Source: Zonotrichia leucophrys gambelii
Lineage: Eukaryota > Chordata > Aves > Passeriformes > Passerellidae
Assembly: GCF_028769735.1 (NCBI RefSeq)
Contig: NC_088173.1
Span: forward strand, 11,119,038-11,183,037
DNA length: 64,000 nt
Direction: 5' to 3'
Below are positions 1-11,060 of the stretch, one piece after another. Below the pieces are notes generated by a model that saw nothing but the letters and a program-made list of their open reading frames with translations, was not told the origin of the DNA and did no database searches. Every line of letters starts with the position of its first letter. Position 1 is the stretch's first letter. The position numbers and the translations under genes are program-made.

Positions 1-219
1 GCAGAGGTCACAGTGCAAGTTTTTGCCTTCAGTATCTTTTCAACAGACTCAAGAGCTCCACTTCCACTGCTCCCCCACCTTGGGCACAAAATGGGCATTC
101 TCCCTTTGCTGCACTCCTGACAACAGGAGAGTCTAAAACACATTATTAACTCTCAGATCACCAGCTTGTGACTCATACATCATTAGCATTTTGTATATGG
201 CATGTGCTATAGGCACCTT

Positions 220-290
220 TTATGGGTAGGAACTAGATGATCTTTAAGGTCCCTTTGAACACAAATGGTTCTAGGCTTCCATGATTTCTG
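220..290 (+). mobile_element. CR1 LINE 3' tail fragment
   Basis: The bases from about 225 read GGAACTAGATGATCTTTAAG followed by GTCCCTTTGAAC and a degraded CATTCTATGATT-like tail. This is the ending of many avian CR1 copies: a TAGATGATCTTTAAGGTCCC block, then octamer repeats. Only the last 70 bases or so are present, as expected from the severe 5' truncation of CR1 insertions. The substitutions suggest an old copy. Confidence 0.75.
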
Positions 291-3200
291 ACTGAGAAAC
301 CAGAATAATTTAAAAAATCAACAAGTTAGATATTCAGCAGGATAAAATCTGTCCAAAACAGTTACCAGTTTGGTTCCATGGGTTTGACGGATCTCCTACT
401 ACAATAACTTCAAAACTATTATTAGTTGATTTTCCTGAAAAACAGAATGCCAGCATCTGAGAATTACATGTTTGCAATGTGTATTCCAAATACATTGCAC
501 TATTTTAAAAATAGGAATAAAGAAAAACTTAAAATGAGAATAAGCCCATTTAGTAGCAAAATGCTTAAACCAAACCATTATTAAAGCAGAGTCATCTCCC
601 TCAAGGCCAGTTATAATCTGTTTTAAACAAAAATTAAACTATTTATTTAAACAAAAAAGGCTGCTAGAAAGCATGGATGAAGTTTTTTCCCAGGGCCACC
701 TACTTCAGAGGTCAAGTATTGGCTTGAGAAGGAATGGAAGAAATACAATATTAACCAAGCATGCATCCAGCAGCAAGCAAAAGAGGAGGGATGATACAAA
801 AGAAAAATGTAGGCAGTGCCCTTCTGAAAGGAACCCACAAACCCATTAAAATCAGCATTTTCTGGATGAAGAAAGGTCCCTACACTGCAGTCCAGCCCAC
901 AAGGGCTCTGCTGCACAGGCACTGATCTTGCACAAGGCACTCATCACCCACCCCAGCCTACAAAGTGAGCTAGCATGGGCCATGAAACACAACCTAGCAG
1001 GCATCCACACAGCAGGACAGGGCTGAGGGATGCATTTCTAGGCCTCCTGGGTCACATCCTTCCCCACTCATCAATCACAGCCCTATGACTTAAAAAGGCT
1101 AATCAACAAAGCTCCTCTTTGGTTGTGGTTGTTTGGGTTTTTTTTAATACAGAGCTACAAATAAATTAAAGGTTGGATCTGAATGAACAGGAACAGTTGC
1201 AGTGGTAAGTCAGATTTCATCAAAGCAAATGCAGTGGCTGCACTGGGAGATCAGAATTCACCTCTGCCTGCAGTTTGTCTCTCAAGAACAGACAGCAGCA
1301 GCAGCTGAGGGCAGCGTGAGAGGCAGGCATGTACTCTTGCTCCCTCAGGATCTCAGCCCAGCTCTGGGGCCTTCCTAAGATGAGGTCACACTTTTTAATA
1401 GCCATAACTGTGTTTACATTCCATTCATTTTATTAAATAACATTTTGTATATCTGTCAATTATTGGCATCCATAACATCCTGTGAGAGCGAACTTCACAT
1501 TTCAGTTATACATTGTACAATAAATTCCTTCCTCCTGCTCTTTTTGAACCTGTCACCAGTTATGTGCCACACGTGCTGTTACAGATCCTTCCCTCCATCC
1601 TCGTGTTCCAAGAGTGAAGAGCTGTGACCTTTATGGAAGCTATTCCAGACAAGCTCTTCCACACTTTTGATTATTCTGCATGAAGTCTACTTCCTAAGAA
1701 AAGTCCAAAAGTGCAAACAGAATTCAAAGATTGGACATATAACAGGTTTCTGTAGTTTGTGTAGTGGAATAGTGATGTTTGCTGTTTTGCTTTTTATTTA
1801 GTTTTTAAAAGTTCTCAAACATTGCTTGCTTTTTTATCCTCTGCTGAACAAGCTGGGGTTTAGGTTAGTTTGGGGAATTTTTTTGGTTTTGTTTTTTTTA
1901 GAACTAGCAATTGTAACTCTTAGTCATGCCTGCATATATAAGTTAAGATCTACCCCCTATGTGTATCATCTTATATTTATTAATGATAAATTTAGTCCAT
2001 CAGTATAATGAGGCATTGCTCCATCTTAGATTTCACTCTGCTGATCAAAGAGAATGAGCCTTCTTCTTCTTCTGCACTCTCCCAATCAGGAAAAGAAAGA
2101 TGTGTCCAGCAGTTTCTTTAAACTTAGAGAGTTCGGGAATAAAAGGAATGGGAACATGTTCATTTCCACAAAAGGGGAGCACACACATTAATAGTGCCTT
2201 GGAAGAAGCGATTTTTTCTATCTAAAAAGTCCCAGCATGCTGAGAAATTGGCATTAATTGCCAAAATTTATATCAGAAAGAGGTAATAATTATTTTTCTG
2301 GGTTTTTCCTATAAAACAATGCTCCATTTTTTCACCAAAACAACTGCAGACTTTATTGGAGAATGTAGGAAATTATGTATGTACTGACATGTCAGGAAAA
2401 AGCACAGACCATGCGCATGTGCTTCACCTAAAATGAATAATTGGTGAGAGAGACCAGGTCAGAAAACACAAGTCTGTAAAGTTGAGAGCTGGAAGACCAC
2501 AAGGAAATAGAAAACATTAGCTAAGGCAGTCTAGAGAGGGGCATCTAAGTAAAACTTCATAATTTAAATAATAAATTCAAAGCTCTTTATTTTTTTCTCC
2601 TTTCTTATTTTCCTTCCTGATGACTGTGGTTGTCTAGACCTAAAGAAAAGACCACCAGGAGATTCATTTCAATAACTAAAAGTGCTTACATGAAGATAAA
2701 TAAAGTTGCCCTGAAAGTCTATTTCCAATGCAACACAGATGACAGAAAAAAGGAGGCAAAAATAGAAGTTAAAGGGAACACAGATTAAGAACAGATGGAA
2801 GGCACTTTTTACTCATAGAATAAACATGACAAATGACTTATGAACAAGGTTGCCACAAGGTCATTCAAGAAAAAATGTCATATTAGGGAAAATCATGGGC
2901 CAAAGTTTTATTCAGGCACAACTCCCAACAGTTTAAATGGGACTCCCACTTAAGAAAGAACAGCACGCATATGACCCTGAAAGCATTTGGAAAAGTTTGC
3001 CTGCCAAAATGTTATTCCTAAAAATATTCAAGTACCCTAATTTGTATTCATTTTTAGTTTAAATAACTTTTTTTATAAGCTTTGACTGCTTTGTCTATTT
3101 TTGAATGCTTTTTGAATATGCTACCTTCATCCTCACTTCTTTAAGCTGTTTCAGTGTCTCCAAACATGTCAGCATCTCAAAACAGTGCAGAAGTTACTGC

Positions 3201-3784
3201 TACTATTTCAGGCTGTTCACAGCTCCACATGGGAAAGCTTTTTCAGATAAATACAGGATCAGTTCTGACTGTGGGCTCAGACTGAGTAGGGAAAGGAGAA
3301 GCAAAACTGTACAGCAGATTGACCAGAACTGGAGCTTCCTGTCACACCAAAGCTCATGTGCAGCAGGAAGATGCTATCTGACACAAAATGGTCTCTACTG
3401 TGGGATTTTCCAATAAAATTAAATTTGAATTATGAAATAAAAATCTCAAAGAGCTTTTCTCTCGTTGAATAGGTTTTGAGTCTGTGTGTTTGCTTCCTAT
3501 GCTTTAGCTAACCTGAAGAGGAAGGCACTTGAACAGCTAGTTCTGCCATGGTCACTGCTGACCTGCTCATTATCACTGAGCATCTCGAAGAAGCTGAAAA
3601 GCCTATTTGTCAGCCAAGAACAAAAGAGATCAGCTCCCATGTCACCAAGTGTTCCCTGTTCCTTTAGGAGGAGCCCTGACTAATTCATCTCCTCTAATTC
3701 CTCATCCCAAGAAGGAGAAAGGCCAGAAAACCCTCCCAGACAGGAGAAAGCAGCCAATTAAAGGTAAGCAGGGAATGTCCTCGC

Positions 3785-4513
3785 TCAGGCCACATCCTCA
3801 GGAGCTTCTCTGTTGTTCAGACACTTGAAATTCGTTGCTCTACCACAACCCATAAAAGCATGTTTCATGTATAAGCTGATAAAGTACCTTGAAATTTGGC
3901 TGCACAAATGAGTTTCAGTGATTCTCCAAGGATAAAGAAAGGCCACTTCCACAAACTTCTCTGCTGCTGAAAAAGTTGGCCCAAAGCCAAGGCTGGGCCC
4001 TGGGGGCACACACTTAGCCCTACAGAGACTTCTTCTTGCCCATCCCCTTGGCCTCCTGGACTGACCAGGGGTTTCTGCTGCCTTCCCTGCTCTCCTCATG
4101 AGGTTACTCACAGGAGTAAAAGCAAGAAGAAACTGCATCCTGGGAATTCGTGACAGGACTCTCGCTGGCCTTAGCACTGCCGGCAGACAAAAGCTACGGG
4201 AAGAGCTTGTGAAAGCCAAAAGCCTGAGCCTAATGAGAAAAAAGGAGCACAGCTGGTATGGTTGGAGGCCAAGTGGAACATTTGAGCTTTCTTCACCCTG
4301 GTTGACCCCAGCTATCCATGTGTTTAGCATAATTCCTGAGAGTGAAAAAATACTACATGTAAAAGACCAAATGCTATGACTTTTATTTTCCAACACAAAG
4401 ATAGTAGTGTTGTACTTGTTAAACAAAAAATACATCTTTTTTGCTTGATCTTGGAGTAAGAATAAAAGAAAACTGAATTGCCAATTGATGCTGCCTTTTA
4501 ATGTGGTTTCCAT
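3785..4513 (-). other. Unassigned 242-codon open reading frame, probably fortuitous
   Basis: This is the longest uninterrupted ATG frame in the window. The predicted protein starts METTLKGS and contains a hydrophobic stretch near its N-terminus and a basic, proline- and arginine-rich middle, the latter tracking a local GC-richer patch at about 3960-4190. I recognise no domain. The start lacks a good Kozak context, and the opposite strand also has an open 93-codon frame over 4098-4379. It sits in what I infer to be an intron. Most likely it is chance, or an old degraded element whose composition keeps stops rare. Confidence 0.2.
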
Positions 4514-5980
4514 TCTATTTCATAAGAATCATAAAAACTGTACTTGGTCCATGTTACATTTTTATATTTCCCTCTCTGAAAAGATCTCCCAAGTGCAGTA
4601 AAATAATGCACAGTCTATGAAGTTAGATGGCTACATATGTCAAAAGACTCAAACAAAGCCAAAAGTAAATAATTAAATTTAAGAAAAGATACCTTAAGAG
4701 ATGCATTATAAAAAAGTTTCCTCAGGGCAAATCTGGCAGGATGGGGGGAAATATTCAAGAAAAATCTAAACAAGTTTAATTTTCTAAAGAAATAAAGTGA
4801 AATGGAGGAAAAGAGCTGAAAAAATATTAATGAAAGATTCATAATAGCAAGACAGACAACAAACTACCTAATAATTTGGCTTAAAAAAGAAACTATTGTC
4901 TGCTAAGATCTATAAAGAGTGAGGTCAGCACCACATTAGCAGATACACCTGAGTAACAGCTGCATAATGGGAGCAACAAACAAGACCCTATTACAACAGC
5001 ATAGAGCATTACAATATGGTGCCAACACTAACACAAGGCTCATACATAAAATTTTCTTTTTCAGTCTGTATTAGATCTCATTTATCTGGAAAAGGAGAAG
5101 AGAGCAACTAAGTGTATCCTATTAAAAATCCTATCTAAGAGTTTTAAGTTAGGAAAAACAGGGCTTCCTCAAGGCAGTAAATCTTAATACACTAGCCAAA
5201 TTTGTTTTGATTTGGTTCTGAAAAGTTATATCGGGAAAAAGAATTCTGCATGCAGCCAAAGGATGCCAATAAGAAATATATCTTTAAACTCTTGTATTTG
5301 ATACAGGCTTTTCTGCTACATGTTTGAAACCATGCCCTGTTCAGCAGCCTATTTTAGAGCAGCAGTACCAAGTCATTTCAGCTGTGCAGGCCACGAGAGA
5401 TTTGCATTAAAAATGGATTTGTAGGACTCCTTTTCTGGTAGTAGGGACCTGTCTTTCTCAGCAGAATACACCTGCACAGCAGAAAATGTCAGTCTGCATT
5501 TTCTATTACAAATAGAACATCCCTTTAGTTTACAGACACCAATGGCTCAAATACCACCCACTTGGGCCTAGAGATTCCAGCCTTGACCACCCCAAAGCCT
5601 AACTTCTCAAATATTCATTCCAACCTCAGTCTCCTACTATGCAAAAAAAAAATATCAAAGAGGACCCTGCAGACATGCTGTCTTAATGATTTCCAGTACT
5701 ATTTTTCAAGTGCAATAAGGTTTGGAGTTAGCAGTTTAGACATAACTACCAAGACAACAAATTAAAACACATGACTACCCATGATTTTTAGAGCTTTTTT
5801 TGTGACTTTATCCAGCTACCTCTTTATTGAGTGTCACATTATTGAAAATATGAAAGTCTGTGTGATCTTCTGGCCATTTTTGACTAAATATTTTGAGAAT
5901 AATGGCTGTTATAAGACTTTGTTTAAATCAAAACACACTAAGAAGGTAGCTTGATGACTCTAATTCAAAACAAATATTTT

Positions 5981-6003
5981 ATATATATATATATATATAT
6001 ATA
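5981..6003. repeat. (AT)n dinucleotide microsatellite
   Basis: A pure alternating AT run of about 23 bases in AT-rich intronic DNA. It has no associated gene and is probably length-polymorphic. Confidence 0.95.
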
Positions 6004-9000
6004 ATTCCAAACAGATATTTTAGGTCCAATCCCACAATATCTGGACAGTTTCTGCCGTTCTTATTTTCATTTTATCCACCTCCAGTCTGATGTTACCACA
6101 GAACATTTTCTGGGCATAGTACACTACAAAGCTCACTTGTGTTAAATTTATCCTTTGGGCTCAAACTTTCATAGCACAAAGATGGAATAAATGGAGCCCA
6201 AAGAAAACTAAATTTCATTCTAAATAAGGAAGATTTATTAATAAGAAAAAAATCCATAACTCGCAAAATCAGAGTTAAATGTGTCCATGATTAGTGTATA
6301 TGTTTTAATGCATCATTTGACTAAAGCAGTGAAGTAGAATGACATATTTGAAGCCATTAAACATTACTGGACCCAGAACAGGCTAAACAATTTTTAACCA
6401 TGATGTAAAATGAGAAGCAGTTATGAAATCAGAAAACACCAGCTGAATTGTAAGACACACCGCTCTAAGTTGTATACTTGGAGGAAAGTACAAAACCACC
6501 TTCACACAACACTCGAAAAGCAGAAAATCATCTTGGCACTTAAAAGACGTTGCATAATGTGTTTGCTGTAAGCTGATGACCCAAAACACCATTAAAAGGC
6601 AAAGGCCATGCCAGCCTCACCTCCTCTACCTTTCCTAAGTAGCAAACTAAACACAAGTTTAGCCAAACTCTAGTACTATAATGAAGTCTCTGTGGCACTC
6701 CATTGCCCATTCCAGTGGGGGAAACAAGCAGTTCACATCCCCAGGTGTTTCCCGATACCACCTCAGGGCTGCTGCCACCTTTCTACATAACTGAAATAAA
6801 TCGAACTCTTCCAAAAGGAATTGTAGCTTGGATACAGAGAACACAACACACCTTATCTCAACAGAAGGCACACAGAGAGCAGTGGCAGAATATGCTAACT
6901 TACCTCAAAAAAACCCATGGAGAACCAGCAACCCAGAACACGTTGTAGGAAAGTAAAGACTGGGCATGCTGGGTTCAATTTTGCTATTGATCTAGATAGA
7001 CATCTTGACAAATGTTTTGCTATTTACATTGTCATATGTAAAGTGGATATAAATTACATGGGTTTCCTGATGGAGACTTTGTGAAAAAGGACATGCTATA
7101 AAATCTTATTAGGAAAGGAAGAATTATGGAAACTAGATTAAAAACAAAAGCAAACACATAGTTCTCTTGCACATGCTGGAAATTTATTCTGTGCAGCAAT
7201 ACATCTGGTAGAGTGATTTGTCACTAGCGTGGGAGCAGATCTTAAGTTCTGCCTGAGAGAGGCATCATTGAAAGGAAGTACCTCACTGTAACACCACAAA
7301 AATGAAAGCACTCAAGCAACTCAAGTCATCCCAAGTATTCTGTTAACACTGAGCCAAAAGAATTTGTGGGCTAAGCCCACTGAAGACAGCTAGTACACCA
7401 GGGAAAAACTGATGTGTTCTTTATTGTAGGGCCATCAATAGGCCTGCTGACAATGTACAAACACAAATTATATGAACATATCTAGAGAGCTCTGGATCTT
7501 TCATCCTGTCCCTGGCCAGACATATCTCTACACATGCTCATAAAACATGCTTCTAATCTTCTCAGAAGTATTGCTGATTTCTTTTTTTCTGAATGTTATG
7601 AGCTGTTTGTCATATTTTGGGTTAGGAGAGTTATCCTAAACCATCTTGCTGCCCATTCCAAACTCATGTCAGTCACTGGTTTTACTAATTTTTAATTTTG
7701 AAAGGGTATGGGAGTTATATATAATTCTATTCAGCAATAAGGGATGGTCTCCAACTTTTAAACTTAAATTATGGCCTTCATACATAGGATGGCATTTACC
7801 TTGTGAAAATACAGTGCCTATATATGTTCATACAGGCATACATTATATATGCACCCTGTTTTCTACCAAGAGTATAATGATAGAACAGTGGTCAGCACAC
7901 CAAATAGTGTGTCAGCAGGTGGATATGTACAGTCTGTTGGGAAAGCACCAGAATGGCCCTTGCAGTGGGAAATCCTACTCCAGAGGAGTCTTACAAAACT
8001 TTGTGTGGGCAAAGGAGACACATAGGAGCTTCAACACAGACAGACATGGTAGAATACCTCCAGGAAAAACAACCTAAAACATATCTACAGAACAATGGAC
8101 TGGACATAGGAAAGAGGTCCTGGGGTCATTGATGACATTTCTCTGAAATTATCAGAATCTGGAGGGCTGTGATCAAGATTTACTGTGAAGGCATGGGTAA
8201 GGTAAACGCGGAATATTTATTGAACAAATCCTTGAAGCTAGAAGGAAGCAATACTGAAGGAAGCTACTCAAGGTTTTTCAATAGACAGAAGATAATTTTT
8301 GTGAAACTGTGATCTTCTGGAGCTTGCTTCCATGCAGGCTGTGGAGCCAGAGAGTGTCATCCTGTCTATAAGGAGCTCTGGCTAACTCACACAGAGAGGT
8401 CCATAAATGGACACTAATAGGAAGAGCTGGAACCTAATACTGTAAATGCTGAGAAGCTGCAGAATGTGGCCAGGTCTAAATGCTCTCTCTCCTCTGTCAC
8501 TCTGACACACAGTAGTTATGTTAATGAACTACTGACCCACCTGGTATGTAATTACCTTCTGATTTTTTAATGTCTGCTATGTTTTATCAGATTAATTTTG
8601 ATATTTATGAACCACAAATCGCTAAAGTCATATTTCACTTAAAATTAAAACAATTGCTGAGACCTAATGGGTGTTATGTAATATAGATCTCCCTTTGAAA
8701 GAAAAGCTTTTATTTGGGCTAAGAATTTTGTTTTCAGATATTAGTAAGTTTGTTATCTTGCTAAGTATGGGATTTATCTTGCTTTTCCCTGTGGCGTGGT
8801 TTGTGAATCAGGAAAGTGTCATTATTCTGAGATTAATACCTTTGCAGAGCAGGGCAGTCACTTCTCAAATTTCTCTCAGGACAAGATTGTATGGAGTCAG
8901 GAAATGTGACACCAGAGGCTAACATATGGTACTATGAGCTTTCCCTTACCTATTTTTACATTACAGGCATTGGAAAACATTTAATGTTCAGTTCCAAACT

Positions 9001-9894
9001 ATCAAAACCAAATTCAGTAAAAACAAAACAAAACAAAAAACCCAACAAGTACAGGTGACTTATTTCAAGATGAGGGATTAAAAAAAAATCAATGGTATCA
9101 ATTCTGTCAGGGAGCTGTAGATACACTGTTTTTTCAGTGTATTTAGGAGTAACTGGAGAGATTAAGTATTTTAGTAATCAATCAAAACATGTTGATTTTC
9201 TACATTTATATTGGAAATTTTAAAGGATTTTTGTACCCCTTGTACCTTTAAATCATTCTTCCTAAACTGCTCTATTATATCAGATACCTTTCAGCATAGC
9301 TATAATGTAAGAGACTGCCAGGATGCAGGACTGCAGAATCACCTCACACTGAGTTAAGATTTTCAGTGACCTGAGGCATTGGTACAGAGCCTTCTCACAC
9401 TATCAGTTACAGAAATGGGTTTTACATATGCAGAGTAATATTTTCTGGACTGGGACCTGGTTGTAGAAAAGAAAACAGTTAAGCTTCATTGCCTGCAACA
9501 GGGACTTGCCTGGGTCTCCCATTTGCAGCAAACACAACTATTTATTTTTTTAATGTATTTTTCTACCCTTATAAGTTGATTTTAATATTTTTCTCATTCA
9601 TGCTTTCAGCATTCTTCAGCAAATGGTCAGGAGCATCTCTACAGACAACTTCCACTAATTGTACCTACCTGCAGGACACAGCCATACTGTTCTGAAACTC
9701 TTCCTTCCCAAAAAGGGAGATAACAGGTAATGAAATGAGATTAGAAGGAAGGCAGTTGTTATAAATGCCTATCTTCTTACTAGATTTACAGCTTAACACC
9801 TAAAGGCTGAAAAAAATAGGCAAATAACAAGGCCCTGATGTCAAATTCATGCCAGCATATTAAATATTGATAACAAATGAAAACAAATTATTAA

Positions 9895-9985
9895 TTTCGT
9901 ATTTACTTATTTATTATTAAATAAATAAATAAATACACAGATATTTATTTATTATAATAAATACCAATATTTATTATAATATATC
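9895..9985. repeat. AT-rich low-complexity patch with TTTATTA/TAAATAAA motifs
   Basis: Repeated TTTATTTATTA and AATAAATAAATA words occur on both strands, so the patch is partly self-complementary. It lies about 200 bases from the edge of the first CpG island and marks a sharp composition boundary. No coding potential was seen. Confidence 0.8.
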
Positions 9986-10090
9986 TCACCGCATTTCGAA
10001 TTAACATATTGCTCTGGTTTACTTTTTGTGATTACTTTTAATCTAAACCTTTTTATGTGTTAAAACTGTATTTTTTTGTTTGTTTTTTAG

Positions 10091-10303
10091 AGTAACGTGG
10101 CAATTTTGTTAAACAAATACAGGCCTAGTGCTAAGAAAGCTGCAGAAAAAAACAGATTACGTCGGCAAAAGATCAAACATAGCACAGAAACACTGAAGCA
10201 ATTAATCTCCGAGCCCGAAATGTCGGGGCCCACGACAGGCGGCCGAGCAGCAGCGCCCCAGCCCATCGGGATGCCCGCAGCTGTCGGGCAGTGCCTGCGG
10301 TAA
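10091..10303 (+). other. Weak antisense exon-like ORF beside the CpG island
   Basis: A long T-rich tract ending in TTTTTTAG at 10090 is followed by an open plus-strand frame. It begins SNVAILLNKYRPSAKK and continues with a lysine- and arginine-rich segment to a TAA at 10301-10303; a possible donor, CG|GTAACG, overlaps the stop. The first 40 codons are lysine-rich and contain a KYRP motif faintly like ribosomal protein L7a, but the resemblance is too short to name. The rest is GC-rich island sequence. It lies antisense inside the inferred MTMR intron. It could be a real exon of an antisense transcript, but chance is more likely. Confidence 0.2.
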
Positions 10304-10481
10304 CGGAGGGGCTGACTGACAATCCCGACCGGCGCATCCCGCAGGGCAGCAGTCACGGCGAGCCGGCCGGCAGGCAGCCCGCAGCATCAGCCGCAGGCCC
10401 GTACAGGCCGCAGGGCTGCGGGGCGAGGCTCCCCCGGGCCGGGGCCGGAGCGGGGCTGCAGCCGCGGCCGGCGGGACCCAC

Positions 10482-10505
10482 CTTGGGCATGCGGATGTGC
10501 TCCAT
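10482..10505 (-). CDS. MTMR7: First coding exon of a myotubularin-related phosphatase (MTMR6/7/8 subgroup, probably MTMR7)
   Basis: On the minus strand GCCGCC precedes ATGG, an optimal Kozak start, and the codons read M-E-H-I-R-M-P-K before a GTGGGT splice donor in phase 0 at 10481. Vertebrate MTMR6, MTMR7 and MTMR8 all start MEHIR and continue x-x-K-V-E, so start, reading frame and splice position agree with the family. Proline before the lysine fits MTMR7 or MTMR8 better than MTMR6. These proteins dephosphorylate PtdIns3P and PtdIns(3,5)P2 on endosomal membranes through a PH-GRAM domain and a CX5R phosphatase domain. Only the first eight residues are in the window, so neither domain is visible. 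The MTMR7 choice rests on the divergent neighbour and is less sure than the subgroup. Confidence 0.72.
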
Positions 10506-10620
10506 GGCGGCAGCGCCGCGCCGGGCTCCTCTCGCACCGCCCCCGCCGCCGAGCGGCCCTGCGCACCTGGCCTGTCCCCGCCGTGCTCCGGCCCTGCTGC
10601 TGGAAACAACTGGGGTTTTT
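10506..10620 (-). promoter_or_regulatory. Probable 5' UTR and core promoter of the MTMR-type gene
   Basis: The minus-strand sequence directly upstream of the ATG is GC-rich, lacks an upstream in-frame ATG close by, and carries a GC box. A transcription start within roughly 100 bases of the ATG is plausible; this is inference from composition only. Confidence 0.45.
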
Positions 10621-10805
10621 TTTAATCATAGAATTTCATTTGATGTTTTCCTGGCGTTTTCCGGTGCAGGTGGGAAGGAAGAAGGGAGGGCTTATTGCCG
10701 GCAGATGATGCGCCCGTGTTGCGATGCCGGCAGGTCAGCGGCTGGCTCCGCCTCCCCGGCAGCTGCCATGCCGCCCCGGCAGCGGGGATGCTCCGTGCCC
10801 TCCCT

Positions 10806-10905
10806 GGCACGGCCCGGCCCGGCCCGGCCCGGCACGGCACGGCACGGCACGGCACGGCACGGCACGGCACGGCACGGCACGGCACGGCACGGCACGGCAC
10901 GGCCC
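10806..10905. repeat. (GGCAC/GGCCC)20 pentanucleotide array in the promoter island
   Basis: Twenty uninterrupted 5-bp units fill exactly 100 bases: one GGCAC, four GGCCC, fourteen GGCAC and one GGCCC. The array lies about 300 bases upstream of the MTMR-type start codon. Because 5 is not a multiple of 3, all six frames stay open across it, which produces several long chance frames with repeated HGTAR or PCRAV peptides. Every unit holds one CpG at its junction, so the array is a dense methylation target. Variant units cluster at the two ends, as in arrays growing from the middle. Confidence 0.97.
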
Positions 10906-11060
10906 GCAGCCTCCGCCCCGCGGCCCCGAGCGCGCAGCCCGCACGGTGTGCTGTCTCACCGAGCGCTACATCGCTCTGCCCTTTCTTTCAGGGGAGATCA
11001 GATCGGAAGCATAAAGCGAGCTCTGTCTGAGATCGCCTCCCCCCGTTTTGTTTGTTTCCT

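Larger units (their letters stand above)
1..10481 (-). other. Intron 1 of the MTMR6/7/8-type gene (inferred)
   Basis: This stretch lies downstream, on the minus strand, of a splice donor at 10481-10476 (minus-strand GTGGGT) that follows the first coding exon, so it is read as part of intron 1. I looked for the next conserved myotubularin exon (the PH-GRAM segment with a GTLYLTATH-like motif) among the frames I could check and did not see it, so the intron probably runs past the window edge. It is AT-rich. It holds a CR1 tail near 220-290, an AT dinucleotide run at 5981-6003, an AT-rich patch near 9895-9985, and a long minus-strand frame at 3785-4513 that resembles no protein I know. No RNA gene was seen. 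Confidence 0.55.
10205..11060. promoter_or_regulatory. CpG island, promoter of the minus-strand MTMR-type gene
   Basis: GC content and CpG density rise abruptly from about 10205 and fall again after about 11060, between AT-rich flanks. The island surrounds the first coding exon at 10482-10505. On the minus strand a GC box (GGGGGCGG, plus-strand positions about 10537-10544) lies some 35 bases upstream of the ATG. No TATA box is evident, as is usual for housekeeping-type CpG promoters. A short AT-rich insert at about 10612-10650 interrupts the island. The exact transcription start cannot be fixed from sequence. Confidence 0.75.

Noticed and set aside
7646..8077. 143-codon plus-strand frame
   Set aside because: No recognisable domain, AT-rich intronic context and poor start context; taken as chance.
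10615..10640. AATCATAGAATTTCA resembling a CR1 octamer tail within the island
   Set aside because: Only one octamer-like word is present and no CR1 body follows in either direction.
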